Source of the DNA: an uncultured Traorella sp.
GTDB lineage: Bacteria; Bacillota_I; Bacilli_A; Erysipelotrichales; Erysipelotrichaceae
Assembly (NCBI GenBank): GCA_944324265.1
Contig: CALUVS010000021.1
Span: 1 to 40,922 of the forward strand
Length of the DNA stretch: 40,922 nucleotides
Reading direction: 5' to 3'
The position numbers were made by a program, and so were the translations under genes. Shown piece after piece: positions 15,636 to 26,435 of this stretch (its first letter is position 1; each line of letters opens with the position of its first letter). The notes below the pieces were generated by a model. That model ran no database searches, was not told the DNA's origin, and was given only the letters and a program-made list of their open reading frames with translations.

Positions 15636-16923
15636 CCTCTCCATAACAATCATAAGCTTCACAAGAAGTAATTTTTACCTGTACAAAGCTACCTAATTCA
15701 ATGCTGCGATCACTTGTAAAGACAACAATGCCGTCGACATCATCCGGTGCATTACTTTTGCTTCGGCCGATATATTTATTGGAAAGACCATCTTTTCCTT
15801 CCACCAATACTTCCTGAATGGTATTGATATATTTCTGATTGTTCTGATAAGCAATTTCATTCTGCAAGGTCATCAAAGCATCCAATCTGCGCTGCTTTTC
15901 TTCTTCACTGACTGTCTGTTCCATCTCATATGCCGGTGTATCTTCTTCAATGGAATAAGTAAAGGCCCCCATACGGTCCCATCTTGTTTCCTTGACAAAA
16001 TCCATCAGTTCTTCAAAATCAGCTTCACTTTCCTGCGGGAATCCCACAATAAATGTTGTACGCAGTGTCGGATATTCAAACGTATTTTTGATCTTTTGGA
16101 TCAATTCTTTGACACTCTGTGCATCGCCTCGGCGATTCATCAACTGCAGCATTCTGCTGTTGGCATGCTGCATCGGAATGTCAAAATAAGGCAATACTTT
16201 ATCCAATTGTGCCATACCTTCCACCAATTCATCTGTAATTTCATCCGGATACATGTACAAGATACGAATCCAATGCAAAGATTCAATCGCATTGAGCTTT
16301 TTCAATAAATCCAGCAAAGACAGTTTTCCATACAGATCCAATCCATATTTAGTTGTATCCTGCGCAATGACAACCAATTCTTTGACACCATTTTGGGCCA
16401 ATACCTCTGCTTCAGCTACAATATCCTCCATCGGGAAAGAAACATTGCCGCCGCGAATCAAAGGAATGGCACAGTAAGTGCAGCGATTGGAACATCCTTC
16501 TGCAATTTTGATATATGCTGTCCATGGTTTGGTAGAAGTCAAACGTTCGCTTTTGCCGTACACACTGAAAGGCGTATGCAGTTCTTCTTCCAAGATCTGA
16601 TTTAATTGCGGATATTCACGAATCGCAATAAAGCGATCGACTTCCGGCATTTCTTTGATCAATTCTTCTTTATAGCGCTGTGCCAGACATCCCAGCACAA
16701 TCAATTTTTTGCAGTTGTATTTTTTATATTCCGCCATTTCCAAGATCGTATTGATAGCTTCTTCTTTGGCTGGCTGGATAAATCCGCAGGTATTGATAAA
16801 AATGACTTCCGCTTGATCCGGATGAGCCACCATTTCATGCCCAGCTTCTTTTAACATGCCCATGATTTTCTCACTGTCCACCAAGTTTTTGCTGCATCCC
16901 AGTGATACAAATCCTATTTTCAT
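15625..16923 (-). CDS. rimO: Ribosomal protein S12 methylthiotransferase RimO
   Basis: This 432-residue radical SAM enzyme adds a methylthio group to the conserved aspartate of ribosomal protein S12. The N-terminal cluster domain has cysteines in SLGCSKN, INTCGF and VLGCLAQR. The radical SAM motif is CSNRCTYCAIP. A C-terminal TRAM domain (VLVEGKDGLSNKYIGRS through SFVQVKI) completes the family architecture. RimO rather than MiaB is favoured by the N-terminal KIGFVSLGCSKNLVDSE. A GAGGTGAG site precedes the ATG. An extended -10 element (TG-A-TAGAAT, 16941-16949) lies just upstream. Confidence 0.95.
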   Translation of the reverse strand: MKIGFVSLGCSKNLVDSEKIMGMLKEAGHEMVAHPDQAEVIFINTCGFIQPAKEEAINTILEMAEYKKYNCKKLIVLGCLAQRYKEELIKEMPEVDRFIAIREYPQLNQILEEELHTPFSVYGKSERLTSTKPWTAYIKIAEGCSNRCTYCAIPLIRGGNVSFPMEDIVAEAEVLAQNGVKELVVIAQDTTKYGLDLYGKLSLLDLLKKLNAIESLHWIRILYMYPDEITDELVEGMAQLDKVLPYFDIPMQHANSRMLQLMNRRGDAQSVKELIQKIKNTFEYPTLRTTFIVGFPQESEADFEELMDFVKETRWDRMGAFTYSIEEDTPAYEMEQTVSEEEKQRRLDALMTLQNEIAYQNNQKYINTIQEVLVEGKDGLSNKYIGRSKSNAPDDVDGIVVFTSDRSIELGSFVQVKITSCEAYDCYGEEVQ

Positions 16924-16940
16924 AAACTCACCTCATGAGT

Positions 16941-16949
16941 ATTCTATCA
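16941..16949 (-). promoter_or_regulatory. Extended -10 promoter of rimO
   Basis: TGATAGAAT on the minus strand has the TGn extension of a -10 element and lies 18 nt upstream of the rimO start. No good -35 box is seen. Confidence 0.4.
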
Positions 16950-16958
16950 TAAAATGAA

Positions 16959-17063
16959 TTACTTTTCACGATGAACAAAGCCAAGTCCGATACAAATCAT
17001 CAGCATGATCATCACACCCATGCCCTGACCGATGATCTGCGATTGATTGATGAGTTCGCTCAT
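16959..17063 (-). CDS. 34-residue membrane peptide, OadG-like
   Basis: A 34-codon frame begins MSELINQSQIIG and ends LGFVHREK. GGGGGAGG is placed 9 nt before the ATG, one of the strongest ribosome binding sites in the window. Residues 11-30 (GQGMGVMIMLMICIGLGF core) form one membrane helix, and the basic end would lie in the cytoplasm. The GMGVMIM pattern resembles the N-terminal helix of gamma subunits of sodium-pumping decarboxylases (OadG), where a short hydrophobic segment anchors the complex. No decarboxylase subunits are nearby. It sits between the secreted nucleotidase and rimO. Confidence 0.7.
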   Translation of the reverse strand: MSELINQSQIIGQGMGVMIMLMICIGLGFVHREK

Positions 17064-17111
17064 ATAAGATCCTCCCCCTCTTCTTATATGCGCTTACTGC
17101 AAAAAACCGAC

Positions 17112-17142
17112 AAAAAACTGCAGCTTTTTTCAGCTGCAGTTT
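17112..17142 (-). terminator. Terminator of the 5'-nucleotidase gene
   Basis: An 11-bp stem (17115-17125 with 17132-17142) with a 6-nt loop is followed by a U run on the minus strand. It lies 13 bp after the stop codon and separates this gene from the 34-residue peptide. Confidence 0.88.
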
Positions 17143-17154
17143 CCGTTTTTTGGA

Positions 17155-18873
17155 TTAGCCGCGGATCCAAGCTCCGTCTTCGTTTACCCAGTAGTCAATA
17201 CCATCTGTTGTAATGTATTGGCTTCTCTGCATAACGCCGTCTACAACATAATACCAAACGTCTTTTGTAGAACATACCCATTTCGTACCTGTACCGTATG
17301 TCCATTCACCATCTTCATTCAATTCCCATTTTTCTTCGACAACTTCACTTGTCAAATGAGATACATTTGAATAAGCTTCGATTTGTTCTGGAGTTAATGT
17401 ACGCAGATATTTTGTCAATACTTCATCCAAAGTACCATAAACACCAACTTCAGGAGCTGGACCGAATTCTGTATAGCCGTCACCGCCGGCTGCCATGAAG
17501 TCATTAGTTGCAACGATGTAAGTTGCATCCATGTCCATTGGTTCACCATTGATTGTAATATCAACTACCTGGTGTGTCTGAACACCGTTGACATCAACGA
17601 TCTGAGTCGTTACATCCATGCCTGAGAAGTGAGAGAAGACACCTTCGCCGACTTTCAGACCAAAGTTCAATGTATCTTTGATTTGCTGACCTGTTAATTC
17701 TTTTGAAATCAATGTATTGCCGAATGGCAGCACAGTCAATACCTGTCCGACTGTGATATCGCCTGCAGGAATAGAAGCACGGATACCGCCGCCGTTTGTA
17801 ATAGCAATATCAGCACCAGATTCAGCGATCATAGCATCGCATAACAAGTAACCTAAATTAGAGTGTCCGAAACGAACAACATTTCTTTCCCCAACCAGAT
17901 CCACTGGAGTTGTAGCGATAACTTCATTTTTCAATGGTTCAATATCTGTATTGACGCGGTCAATGATTGCCTGTACTTCTGCGTCAGATTCAACGGCTGC
18001 CAATTCATCTGCGCTGATCAGCTGTGATGTCAGATCAACGATTTCATTATCAGCATCCAGCGTAATCGTTACTTGACCTAAACCGCCTTCAAAATAACCG
18101 CCTGTACTTACGATTTGTGTCTCATGAGTACTGTTGAATTCTTCATAGTCTTCTGTATAACTGTGAGAGTGTCCGTCAATGAGCAGATCCAATCCTTCCA
18201 GCTGATCAGCAACTGTTGTTGCTTTTTCTACTGTTGCATCATCAATACCTAAATGAGCCAATCCGACGATAATGTCACAATCTTGTCTTTCCAAGCGATC
18301 GATTGCCCTTTGAGCATCTCTGACAATGGAATCCAGATCACCGAAGTCCAAGCCTCTTGTAAAATCAGGATGTGCTTTTACTTTTGTTTCTGGTGTAGCT
18401 AAACCAAAGACACCCACTTTGATGCCATTGCGTTCAATCACTGCAGTGTCATCAAAATAAACTGAGTTGTTGCGTTTGACATTGGCAGCCAGAATTGGGA
18501 AGTTCATCATTGCTTCCAATTCTTTTAAGCGTTCATGTCCGAAATTATAATCATGATTGCCTGTTGTCATTGCATCATAGCCGACAGCATTCATCACTTC
18601 GACAATACCGGCTCCTTCAGTCAATGTCGCAAACAGCTGACCATGCAGCGTATCTCCGGCATCAAACAAGAAGGCTGCATCCGAATCATCATTCTTGACA
18701 ATCGCTGCCACCTTAGCAAAATTGTCAACACGTGAATGCGTGTCATTGGTGTGATAGATATTGACTGTCTTTGTTTCTTCATCAGCGGCAAATACATGTC
18801 CGCCAGCCAGAGAGCCAATCACCATCACTGCAGAAAATACAAGTGCAGAAAAACGTTTCAATGTGTGATTCAT
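17155..18873 (-). CDS. Secreted 5'-nucleotidase/cyclic phosphodiesterase with wall-binding-like tail
   Basis: This 572-residue protein has a cleavable signal peptide (about 1-29, ending GGHVFA). The metallophosphatase domain follows with YHTNDTHSRVD, DAGDTLHGQ, GNHDYNFG and GHSHSYTE. The C-terminal 5'-nucleotidase domain follows with NGGGIRASIPAGDITVGQVL and NDFMAAGGDGYTEFG. It would dephosphorylate extracellular nucleotides so that nucleosides can be taken up, which fits the adenosine deaminase elsewhere in the window. The last 60 residues are aromatic-rich (ELNEDGEWTYGTGTKW, then a second DYWVNEDGAWIRG). They resemble cell-wall binding or SH3-like repeats and suggest surface attachment. An AAGGGAG site precedes the start. 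Confidence 0.9.
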   Translation of the reverse strand: MNHTLKRFSALVFSAVMVIGSLAGGHVFAADEETKTVNIYHTNDTHSRVDNFAKVAAIVKNDDSDAAFLFDAGDTLHGQLFATLTEGAGIVEVMNAVGYDAMTTGNHDYNFGHERLKELEAMMNFPILAANVKRNNSVYFDDTAVIERNGIKVGVFGLATPETKVKAHPDFTRGLDFGDLDSIVRDAQRAIDRLERQDCDIIVGLAHLGIDDATVEKATTVADQLEGLDLLIDGHSHSYTEDYEEFNSTHETQIVSTGGYFEGGLGQVTITLDADNEIVDLTSQLISADELAAVESDAEVQAIIDRVNTDIEPLKNEVIATTPVDLVGERNVVRFGHSNLGYLLCDAMIAESGADIAITNGGGIRASIPAGDITVGQVLTVLPFGNTLISKELTGQQIKDTLNFGLKVGEGVFSHFSGMDVTTQIVDVNGVQTHQVVDITINGEPMDMDATYIVATNDFMAAGGDGYTEFGPAPEVGVYGTLDEVLTKYLRTLTPEQIEAYSNVSHLTSEVVEEKWELNEDGEWTYGTGTKWVCSTKDVWYYVVDGVMQRSQYITTDGIDYWVNEDGAWIRG

Positions 18874-19004
18874 ATCTTTTTCTCCCTTCTGAATCCTCTA
18901 TCTTCAGTGTATACGAAATTGTTTACATTTACTAGTGTTTTTATACAAAAAATACAATAAATTTACACTATTTTCAAGCATCGCTCACAAAACGCACAAA
19001 AATG

Positions 19005-19028
19005 AAAAAAGGATGAGAATTTCATCCT
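19005..19028 (-). terminator. Terminator of the membrane protein operon
   Basis: A 7-bp stem (19010-19016 with 19022-19028) with a 5-nt loop is followed by U residues on the minus strand. It overlaps the stop codon of the UPF0104 gene and ends the kinase-methyltransferase-membrane protein operon. Confidence 0.8.
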
Positions 19029-20031
19029 ATTGATTTGCTTTTTTCACTTTTGTTTCACTCACGATCATGACCAAAGCACTCAAGCCCAAAGGCAGAATAT
19101 AAGTGGCAAAACGATATAAAAGAAGCGTCGTTGCAGAAGCAATGCTGCCGCAAATTACTGTAAAGAAAGTCATGTACACAAATTCCAATCCGCCGATGCC
19201 TGCCGGTGAAGGAATGACTCCTGCCATGGCCAAGACCATCGCCATCAAGGAAATGATTACCGCTGTCTGGGAAAAGTTTTCCGGACGGAATAAAATAACC
19301 GGAATAATATACCAGCAAACCATACGCAGCGAATGAATCACAAATAAGGCTGCCAATGTTTTTTTATCATGCAATAGCTTTGATGTTTCTCCTCTGGCTG
19401 TATGAAACATTTCATCAACTTCCTTTAATTTAGCCTGCCATTGTTCCTTTCTGAACAGAAAATGAGCAATCTTCATGATTAGGCCGTGAAAGCGAGCCGA
19501 TAAAGCAAACAGCAGCATCGCACTGATAAAAAGAAATGCTCCTGCACAGCCTAACAGCAGATATTTGAAATAATCACCGAAAGTTGACTGCATCAGATTA
19601 AACTGCGTAAAGAAACCGACAAAGGCCCAAAATACTACAGCAATCTGATAAAAAATATTGTGGATGGTCACCAAGCCGATGCTTTCAGAAGGCGGGATAT
19701 CCTCCCTGTTCAAATAAATCATGTTGCTGGCTACTGTTCCGCTGCCGAAAGTAACAATACGAAAGAAATTGACATAAAAGGCACATAAAGCACCTTTCAG
19801 CCAGCTGAATTTCTTATTGTATCTTCTGGACAAGACCCAAAAAGAAGCACCTTCCATGACAAAATACAAAATTCCCAGCACACATAAAACAAGTACAGTA
19901 GATAAAGGAGTCTGCAGGACCTGTTCCATAATTGAAGGCAGTGAATCCTTCATCAGATATACGGCAATGCCGATCAGAACAGCTAATATGGCTAATTTCC
20001 AAAAAATTTGTCTGAATGATTGTTTCTTCAC
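19027..20031 (-). CDS. LPG-synthase TM / UPF0104 family membrane protein
   Basis: This 334-residue polytopic protein of the lysylphosphatidylglycerol synthase transmembrane superfamily has about eight helices. Conserved elements include GSGTVASNMIYLNREDIP, TIHNIFYQIAVVF and PSPAGIGGLEFVYMTFF. The cytosolic aminoacyl-transfer domain of MprF is absent, so it resembles stand-alone lipid flippase-like members. It begins with GTG (overlapping the methyltransferase stop by 4 bp) with AAGGAAGG in front, so it is co-translated with that gene. The transported lipid is unknown. Confidence 0.85.
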   Translation of the reverse strand: MKKQSFRQIFWKLAILAVLIGIAVYLMKDSLPSIMEQVLQTPLSTVLVLCVLGILYFVMEGASFWVLSRRYNKKFSWLKGALCAFYVNFFRIVTFGSGTVASNMIYLNREDIPPSESIGLVTIHNIFYQIAVVFWAFVGFFTQFNLMQSTFGDYFKYLLLGCAGAFLFISAMLLFALSARFHGLIMKIAHFLFRKEQWQAKLKEVDEMFHTARGETSKLLHDKKTLAALFVIHSLRMVCWYIIPVILFRPENFSQTAVIISLMAMVLAMAGVIPSPAGIGGLEFVYMTFFTVICGSIASATTLLLYRFATYILPLGLSALVMIVSETKVKKANQ

Positions 20032-20759
20032 TTTGTTACCTTCCTTGCCCGTATCAAAAGCATCATCGGACGCCGCAATTCATCTTTCATGCCCGGCCAA
20101 TCCAGCATGGAAGGATCCGGTTCAGGCTCTACTACGCCTTCAATCACAAACCCATTCTGCAATAGAGTCATTAAAAGAGTTGTCAATGTGCGATGTACTT
20201 TTTTCACTTTACAGCCCAAAAAGATAGAATTGCGTTCACCTTCACTGAAATAATGATCCACCGGCCAATATAGGTTCTTGCCGTTTTCATCACAGATCCA
20301 TTCTTCTTTTCCTTGAGCTGTAAAAATCGGATGTTCCAATGAAAAAACAAAAATGCCGCCTTCCTTTAAGCTGGCATGAATCTTTTTCACCAAAGAAGCA
20401 TAATCCAAAACATAATGCATCACCAGTGAACTCAGCACCACATCATAGGTATCGGCTGAATAATCCATTTTTTCAATATCTGCACAGACATAGGCAATGC
20501 TTTCATGCGGATTTCTTTTTCTTGCTTCCTCCAGCATCTTTTCAGAGGCATCAATTCCTAAGACCTCACTGGCTCCTTGACGGATGGCATAAGCACAATG
20601 CCAGCCATAGCCGCATCCCAGATCCAATACCTTTTTGTCTTGAAAATCAGGCATGAGCTTTTGAAAGGCATGCCACTCACCGGCACCCTTCAATCCATCC
20701 ACAGAGCGAGACATCTTACTGTATTCTTCAAAAAATATTTCTTTATCATATTGACTCAT
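20028..20759 (-). CDS. Class I SAM-dependent methyltransferase
   Basis: This 243-residue soluble methyltransferase has a Rossmann core. Motif I is VLDLGCGYGWHC (about residues 45-56), acidic motif II is LGIDASEKMLEEAR, and ADIEKMDYSADTYDVVLSSL gives the central strands. The later FSLEHPIFTAQGKEEWI and ENGKNLYWPVDHYF mark a small-molecule methyltransferase subgroup common in gut Bacillota. The methyl acceptor is unknown. The start overlaps the sugar kinase stop by 4 bp and the end overlaps the membrane protein start. Confidence 0.85.
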   Translation of the reverse strand: MSQYDKEIFFEEYSKMSRSVDGLKGAGEWHAFQKLMPDFQDKKVLDLGCGYGWHCAYAIRQGASEVLGIDASEKMLEEARKRNPHESIAYVCADIEKMDYSADTYDVVLSSLVMHYVLDYASLVKKIHASLKEGGIFVFSLEHPIFTAQGKEEWICDENGKNLYWPVDHYFSEGERNSIFLGCKVKKVHRTLTTLLMTLLQNGFVIEGVVEPEPDPSMLDWPGMKDELRRPMMLLIRARKVTK

Positions 20760-21715
20760 ATATTTCCTCTTTCCGAAATCACTTTCATTACTTCCTGTTT
20801 ATTCGGGATTGCATTCATCGCCCCATAAGCTGTACAGGTCAATGCCCCTGTCACATTAGCGATAGAACACATGTTCTTCCACTGTTCAAAAGAAAAATCG
20901 CGTATCTGACTTTCTGCGATAGACGCCAGCATACAGCCGACAAAAGCATCTCCTGCTCCGGTTGCATCCACCTGAGAAATCTTGATGCTTGGGACAATGC
21001 ACTGCTGACTGCCGACAGTAAGCAATGTCCCTTTTTCACCTAAAGTGATCGCCATCGCTTTTGTTTTCGCTGACTGCAGCTGCTGAACAGCCATTTCCAC
21101 ATTTTCACATCGTGCAATCATGCAGGCTTCTTCTTCACTCATCTTCACAAAATCAGCGGCTTCTATAAATGATAAGCAATCTTTAATAAACGCATCCAAA
21201 TGCTTTTCATCAATCAGTGTATCCCGATAATTGGGATCAAAGGAAATAAACATGTGATGCTTCAAAGCATAATCCTTCAAATAAAAATAGCTTTCTTTCA
21301 GTTTTCCTTCCAGCAAGCCGGTCGCACTGCCGAAATGCAGTAGATCTTCCTTTTCAAGCAAAGAAAGATCAATCTGATGAATATCAAAATCTCCATCACA
21401 GCCTCTTAAAAAATCAAAGCTTCTTTCACCTTTATCATCTACGCCAACCAAAGCCAAGGTCGTTTTGCCGCCAATCAAAGAAAAAGAAGTATCAATCTGA
21501 TATTTTTTTAACGTATCCATCAAAAAGGAAGCAAAATGATCTTCACCGATCTGTCCCATAAAACAGGCCGTCTGATTCATCTTAGCAATGGCACAGGCGA
21601 CATTCGCCGGAGCCCCTCCTGCTTTCTTTTCAAATAAGACACCTTCTTTTAATCCTTTATGATCCGTATTGACCATATCAATCAATAATTCTCCGATACA
21701 AATTACTCGACTCAT
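20756..21715 (-). CDS. PfkB-family sugar kinase (fructokinase-like)
   Basis: This 319-residue ribokinase-family enzyme has the two PfkB signatures: GGAPANVACAIAKM near residue 33 and the catalytic/anion-hole motif DATGAGDAFVGCML. ICIGELLIDMV at the start and FSFDPNYRDTL resemble fructokinases, so phosphorylation of fructose at O6 is the best guess; other sugars or nucleosides are possible. Start 21715, with AGGTGA in front, is preferred over an ATG at 21724. It heads a three-gene operon whose stop/start codons overlap. Confidence 0.85.
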   Translation of the reverse strand: MSRVICIGELLIDMVNTDHKGLKEGVLFEKKAGGAPANVACAIAKMNQTACFMGQIGEDHFASFLMDTLKKYQIDTSFSLIGGKTTLALVGVDDKGERSFDFLRGCDGDFDIHQIDLSLLEKEDLLHFGSATGLLEGKLKESYFYLKDYALKHHMFISFDPNYRDTLIDEKHLDAFIKDCLSFIEAADFVKMSEEEACMIARCENVEMAVQQLQSAKTKAMAITLGEKGTLLTVGSQQCIVPSIKISQVDATGAGDAFVGCMLASIAESQIRDFSFEQWKNMCSIANVTGALTCTAYGAMNAIPNKQEVMKVISERGNI

Positions 21716-21804
21716 CGCAATCACCTATACTTATTATAAACGATTCATATTCTATTGACGAGAATAATTTATTTCATGTTATACTGAATAAGAGGAAGAA
21801 AACC

Positions 21805-22476
21805 ATGAGAAACTTATCCGATCAATTAAATCTCAAGAACATCAGCAATGAGAAACTGTCAGCCTTTGGATTTATCAAAGAAAAAGATCACTATATCTAT
21901 AAAACAAAGCTTCATCAGGATCAATTTGAACTGATCATGATCTTAAACGATTCTTCCTGCACTGTTTCTCTGATCGATACTCAAACAATGGAAGAATATG
22001 ATCTTGTCGATGTAAGATCCTCCCAAGGCGCTTTTGTCGGACAAATCAAAGAAGAATATGAACAAGCCATTCAGTCAATCATAGAAAACTGCACCGATAA
22101 TAAACGCTTTTACACCCAGCAGGCGCAAGCCATCATTCAATATATCCAAGAAACATATCAGGATGAATGTGAATTTTTATGGGAAAAGTTTCCGAATAAT
22201 GCCATCTGGCGTAACAAGCAAAACCGAAAATGGTATGGTGCTTTGTTAACTGTTCATGCCGGCAAGCTTGGTTTAAAGGAAGATAAAACAGTTGAAATCT
22301 TAGATCTGCGCTATCCGAAAGAAACAATTGAAGCTATCATCGATCATCATAATATTTTCCCCGGCTATCATATGAACAAAAAAAGCTGGATCACCCTTCT
22401 TTTGGATCACCAGCTTGATTTTTTGACCATCACTCAATTGATTGACAAAAGCTATCAATTATCATTAAAAAAATAA
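21805..22476 (+). CDS. MmcQ/YjbR family protein
   Basis: This 223-residue protein has a C-terminal MmcQ/YjbR (CyaY-like fold) domain, about 115-220. It is recognised by KFPNNAIWRNKQNRKWYGAL, the EILDLRYP strand and PGYHMNKKSWITLLLD. The N-terminal 100 residues form a separate, unrecognised domain that also occurs in other family members. Earlier work linked the family to DNA binding, but its molecular role is unsettled. It is one of three long plus-strand genes, with a GAGGAAG site and TTATACT-type -10 sequence just upstream. Its 3' end overlaps the convergent acetyltransferase gene by 22 bp. Confidence 0.8.
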   Translation: MRNLSDQLNLKNISNEKLSAFGFIKEKDHYIYKTKLHQDQFELIMILNDSSCTVSLIDTQTMEEYDLVDVRSSQGAFVGQIKEEYEQAIQSIIENCTDNKRFYTQQAQAIIQYIQETYQDECEFLWEKFPNNAIWRNKQNRKWYGALLTVHAGKLGLKEDKTVEILDLRYPKETIEAIIDHHNIFPGYHMNKKSWITLLLDHQLDFLTITQLIDKSYQLSLKK

Positions 22477-22886
22477 GTCATCAAATATTCCTTTTCATTG
22501 ACCTTAGGATCAATTTCTTCGCTTTGAATCTGAAAGCCGTTGTTCAGATAAAACTGCACGGCTTTTTTATTTTGAACATACACATGCAGACTTAACTGTT
22601 TTTTATCTTTTTTGACATATTCCAGCAGCAAAGAGCCGATGCCGTGACTGCGCTGCTTCGCACAGACAAAGATACCTGCAATATAGTTTCCTTCCAAGCC
22701 GATAAATCCTTTGATCTGTTTGTCTTCTTCAAATACATATACTTCCGCTGCCATCAGCTCTTCTTTTAACTGCACAGCATAATTCTGCCAATAATCAGCT
22801 TCAATAAAATCATGTGCTTCACAATTGCCCTGCAGCCAAATATCGACAACTGCATCCAGATCTCTTCGTTCCAGTTTTCTTATCAT
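22455..22886 (-). CDS. GNAT family N-acetyltransferase
   Basis: This 143-residue acetyltransferase has motif A as KQRSHGIGSLLLEYVKKD (about residues 76-93) and C-terminal strand VQFYLNNGFQIQSEE. The VDIWLQGNCEAHDFI opening is like the YhbS/YjaB group that modifies small molecules or protein N-termini. There is no evident ribosome binding site; the start lies 4 bp after the preceding GNAT stop, suggesting translational coupling. The C-terminus converges on the MmcQ/YjbR gene with a 22-bp overlap. Confidence 0.85.
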   Translation of the reverse strand: MIRKLERRDLDAVVDIWLQGNCEAHDFIEADYWQNYAVQLKEELMAAEVYVFEEDKQIKGFIGLEGNYIAGIFVCAKQRSHGIGSLLLEYVKKDKKQLSLHVYVQNKKAVQFYLNNGFQIQSEEIDPKVNEKEYLMTYFFNDN

Positions 22887-22890
22887 ATAT

Positions 22891-23334
22891 TTATGCTTTA
22901 TACTCCATCATCAATAAATATTCTGCAGTTCCTTCTTCTAATTTTCGCATTTCTGTTCTGTGAAAACCATGCTTTTCATAAAAACGGATCGCTCTTGTAT
23001 TCTTTTCCAATACCCAGCAATACAAATATGACTTTTGCTTGGCATGCTTCATCAAAGCAGAACCAATGCCTTGTCCCTGAAAAAAGACATCCACATAACA
23101 TTTCTCTATTTCATGATCACTGAGCTGAATAAAGCCTCTGATAATGCCATCATCATAGACAATGACTCTTTCCAGCATACTGGAGGTATATTGCTGAGCG
23201 ATCGAAATGACCTGCATTTCATGAAATGAATAATGTTCATCCTGAAAAATAGGATAATAATTGACACGGTTATTAAATACAAGTATTTCCGCAATTCTTG
23301 AGACATCCTGAATTTGAGCTTGACGAATAGACAT
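22891..23334 (-). CDS. GNAT family N-acetyltransferase
   Basis: This 147-residue acetyltransferase has motif A DVFFQGQGIGSALMKHAKQK and the terminal AIRFYEKHGFHRTEMRKL. Start 23334 is favoured by AAGGAG 7 nt upstream; a longer reading from 23460 would run through the pyrE terminator. It pairs with the next GNAT in a small operon placed directly after the pyrimidine operon. The acceptor is unknown. Confidence 0.85.
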   Translation of the reverse strand: MSIRQAQIQDVSRIAEILVFNNRVNYYPIFQDEHYSFHEMQVISIAQQYTSSMLERVIVYDDGIIRGFIQLSDHEIEKCYVDVFFQGQGIGSALMKHAKQKSYLYCWVLEKNTRAIRFYEKHGFHRTEMRKLEEGTAEYLLMMEYKA

Positions 23335-23383
23335 AAAATTCTCCTTTTTTATGATTATACCGCAGAAAAATTCTTTGATAAAC

Positions 23384-23406
23384 AAAAAAGAACACGGATG
23401 TGTTCT
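23384..23406 (-). terminator. Terminator of the pyrimidine operon
   Basis: A 7-bp perfect stem (23389-23395 with 23400-23406) with a 4-nt loop and six U residues overlaps the last two bases of the pyrE stop codon. Confidence 0.85.
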
Positions 23407-24079
23407 ATTTTGCTCCATATTGAAGATAGTATTGATCAATAGCTTGTTTGATTTCATCATTGATCAGAACCTGACCATTGATTTCTTTATTATATAAATA
23501 TTCAACCACTTCATTCATATTGACAATGGCATGCGCATCAAAGCCATATTTTTCTTTGATTTCTGCTAATGCACTCTTTTCGCCCTTTCCTTTTTCCATA
23601 CGGTTCAAGGATACGATCAAGCCTTTGATTTCGACATCCGCCTGAGCTTTTAAGATCGGATAAGTTTCTTCGATAGATTTGCCGGAAGTAGTGACATCTT
23701 CAATGATGACGACACGATCCCCATCTTTCAGCTTGCTGCCTAAAAGAATACCGGTATCTCCGTGATCCTTCACTTCTTTTCGATTGGAACAATAACGAAT
23801 ATCTACGCCGTACAATTCAGATAAAGCCATTGTTGTCGCAACTGTCAAAGGAATTCCTTTGTAGGCAGGTCCAAACAAAACATCAAAGTCACAGCCATAG
23901 TTTTCAACAATAGCTTTGGCATAATATTCCCCTAATTTTCTGAGCTGAGTTCCTGTGACATAAGCTCCGGCATTCATGAAGAAAGGAGATTTTCTTCCGC
24001 TTTTCAAAGTAAAATCACCAAATTTCAATACTTGGCTGTCCACCATGAAATCAATAAATTCTTGTTTGTATTTTTCCAT
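23405..24079 (-). CDS. pyrE: Orotate phosphoribosyltransferase
   Basis: This 224-residue enzyme joins orotate and PRPP to orotidine-5'-monophosphate, step five of UMP synthesis. The PRPP-binding motif is VVIIEDVTTSGKSIEE. The N-terminal FTLKSGRKSPFFMNAGAY and FGPAYKGIPL match the family. It is the last gene of the operon, 9 bp after pyrF, with AGAGGTG in front of the ATG and a terminator on its stop codon. Confidence 0.96.
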   Translation of the reverse strand: MEKYKQEFIDFMVDSQVLKFGDFTLKSGRKSPFFMNAGAYVTGTQLRKLGEYYAKAIVENYGCDFDVLFGPAYKGIPLTVATTMALSELYGVDIRYCSNRKEVKDHGDTGILLGSKLKDGDRVVIIEDVTTSGKSIEETYPILKAQADVEIKGLIVSLNRMEKGKGEKSALAEIKEKYGFDAHAIVNMNEVVEYLYNKEINGQVLINDEIKQAIDQYYLQYGAK

Positions 24080-24088
24080 AGCGCACCT

Positions 24089-26434
<2,346 letters not shown>

Positions 26435-26435
26435 C

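Noticed and set aside
18874-19004. Pho-box-like or palindromic operator upstream of the 5'-nucleotidase
   Set aside because: The AT-rich stretch with two GTATA(C) blocks is suggestive, but spacing and repeats do not match a known operator and no clear promoter could be fixed.
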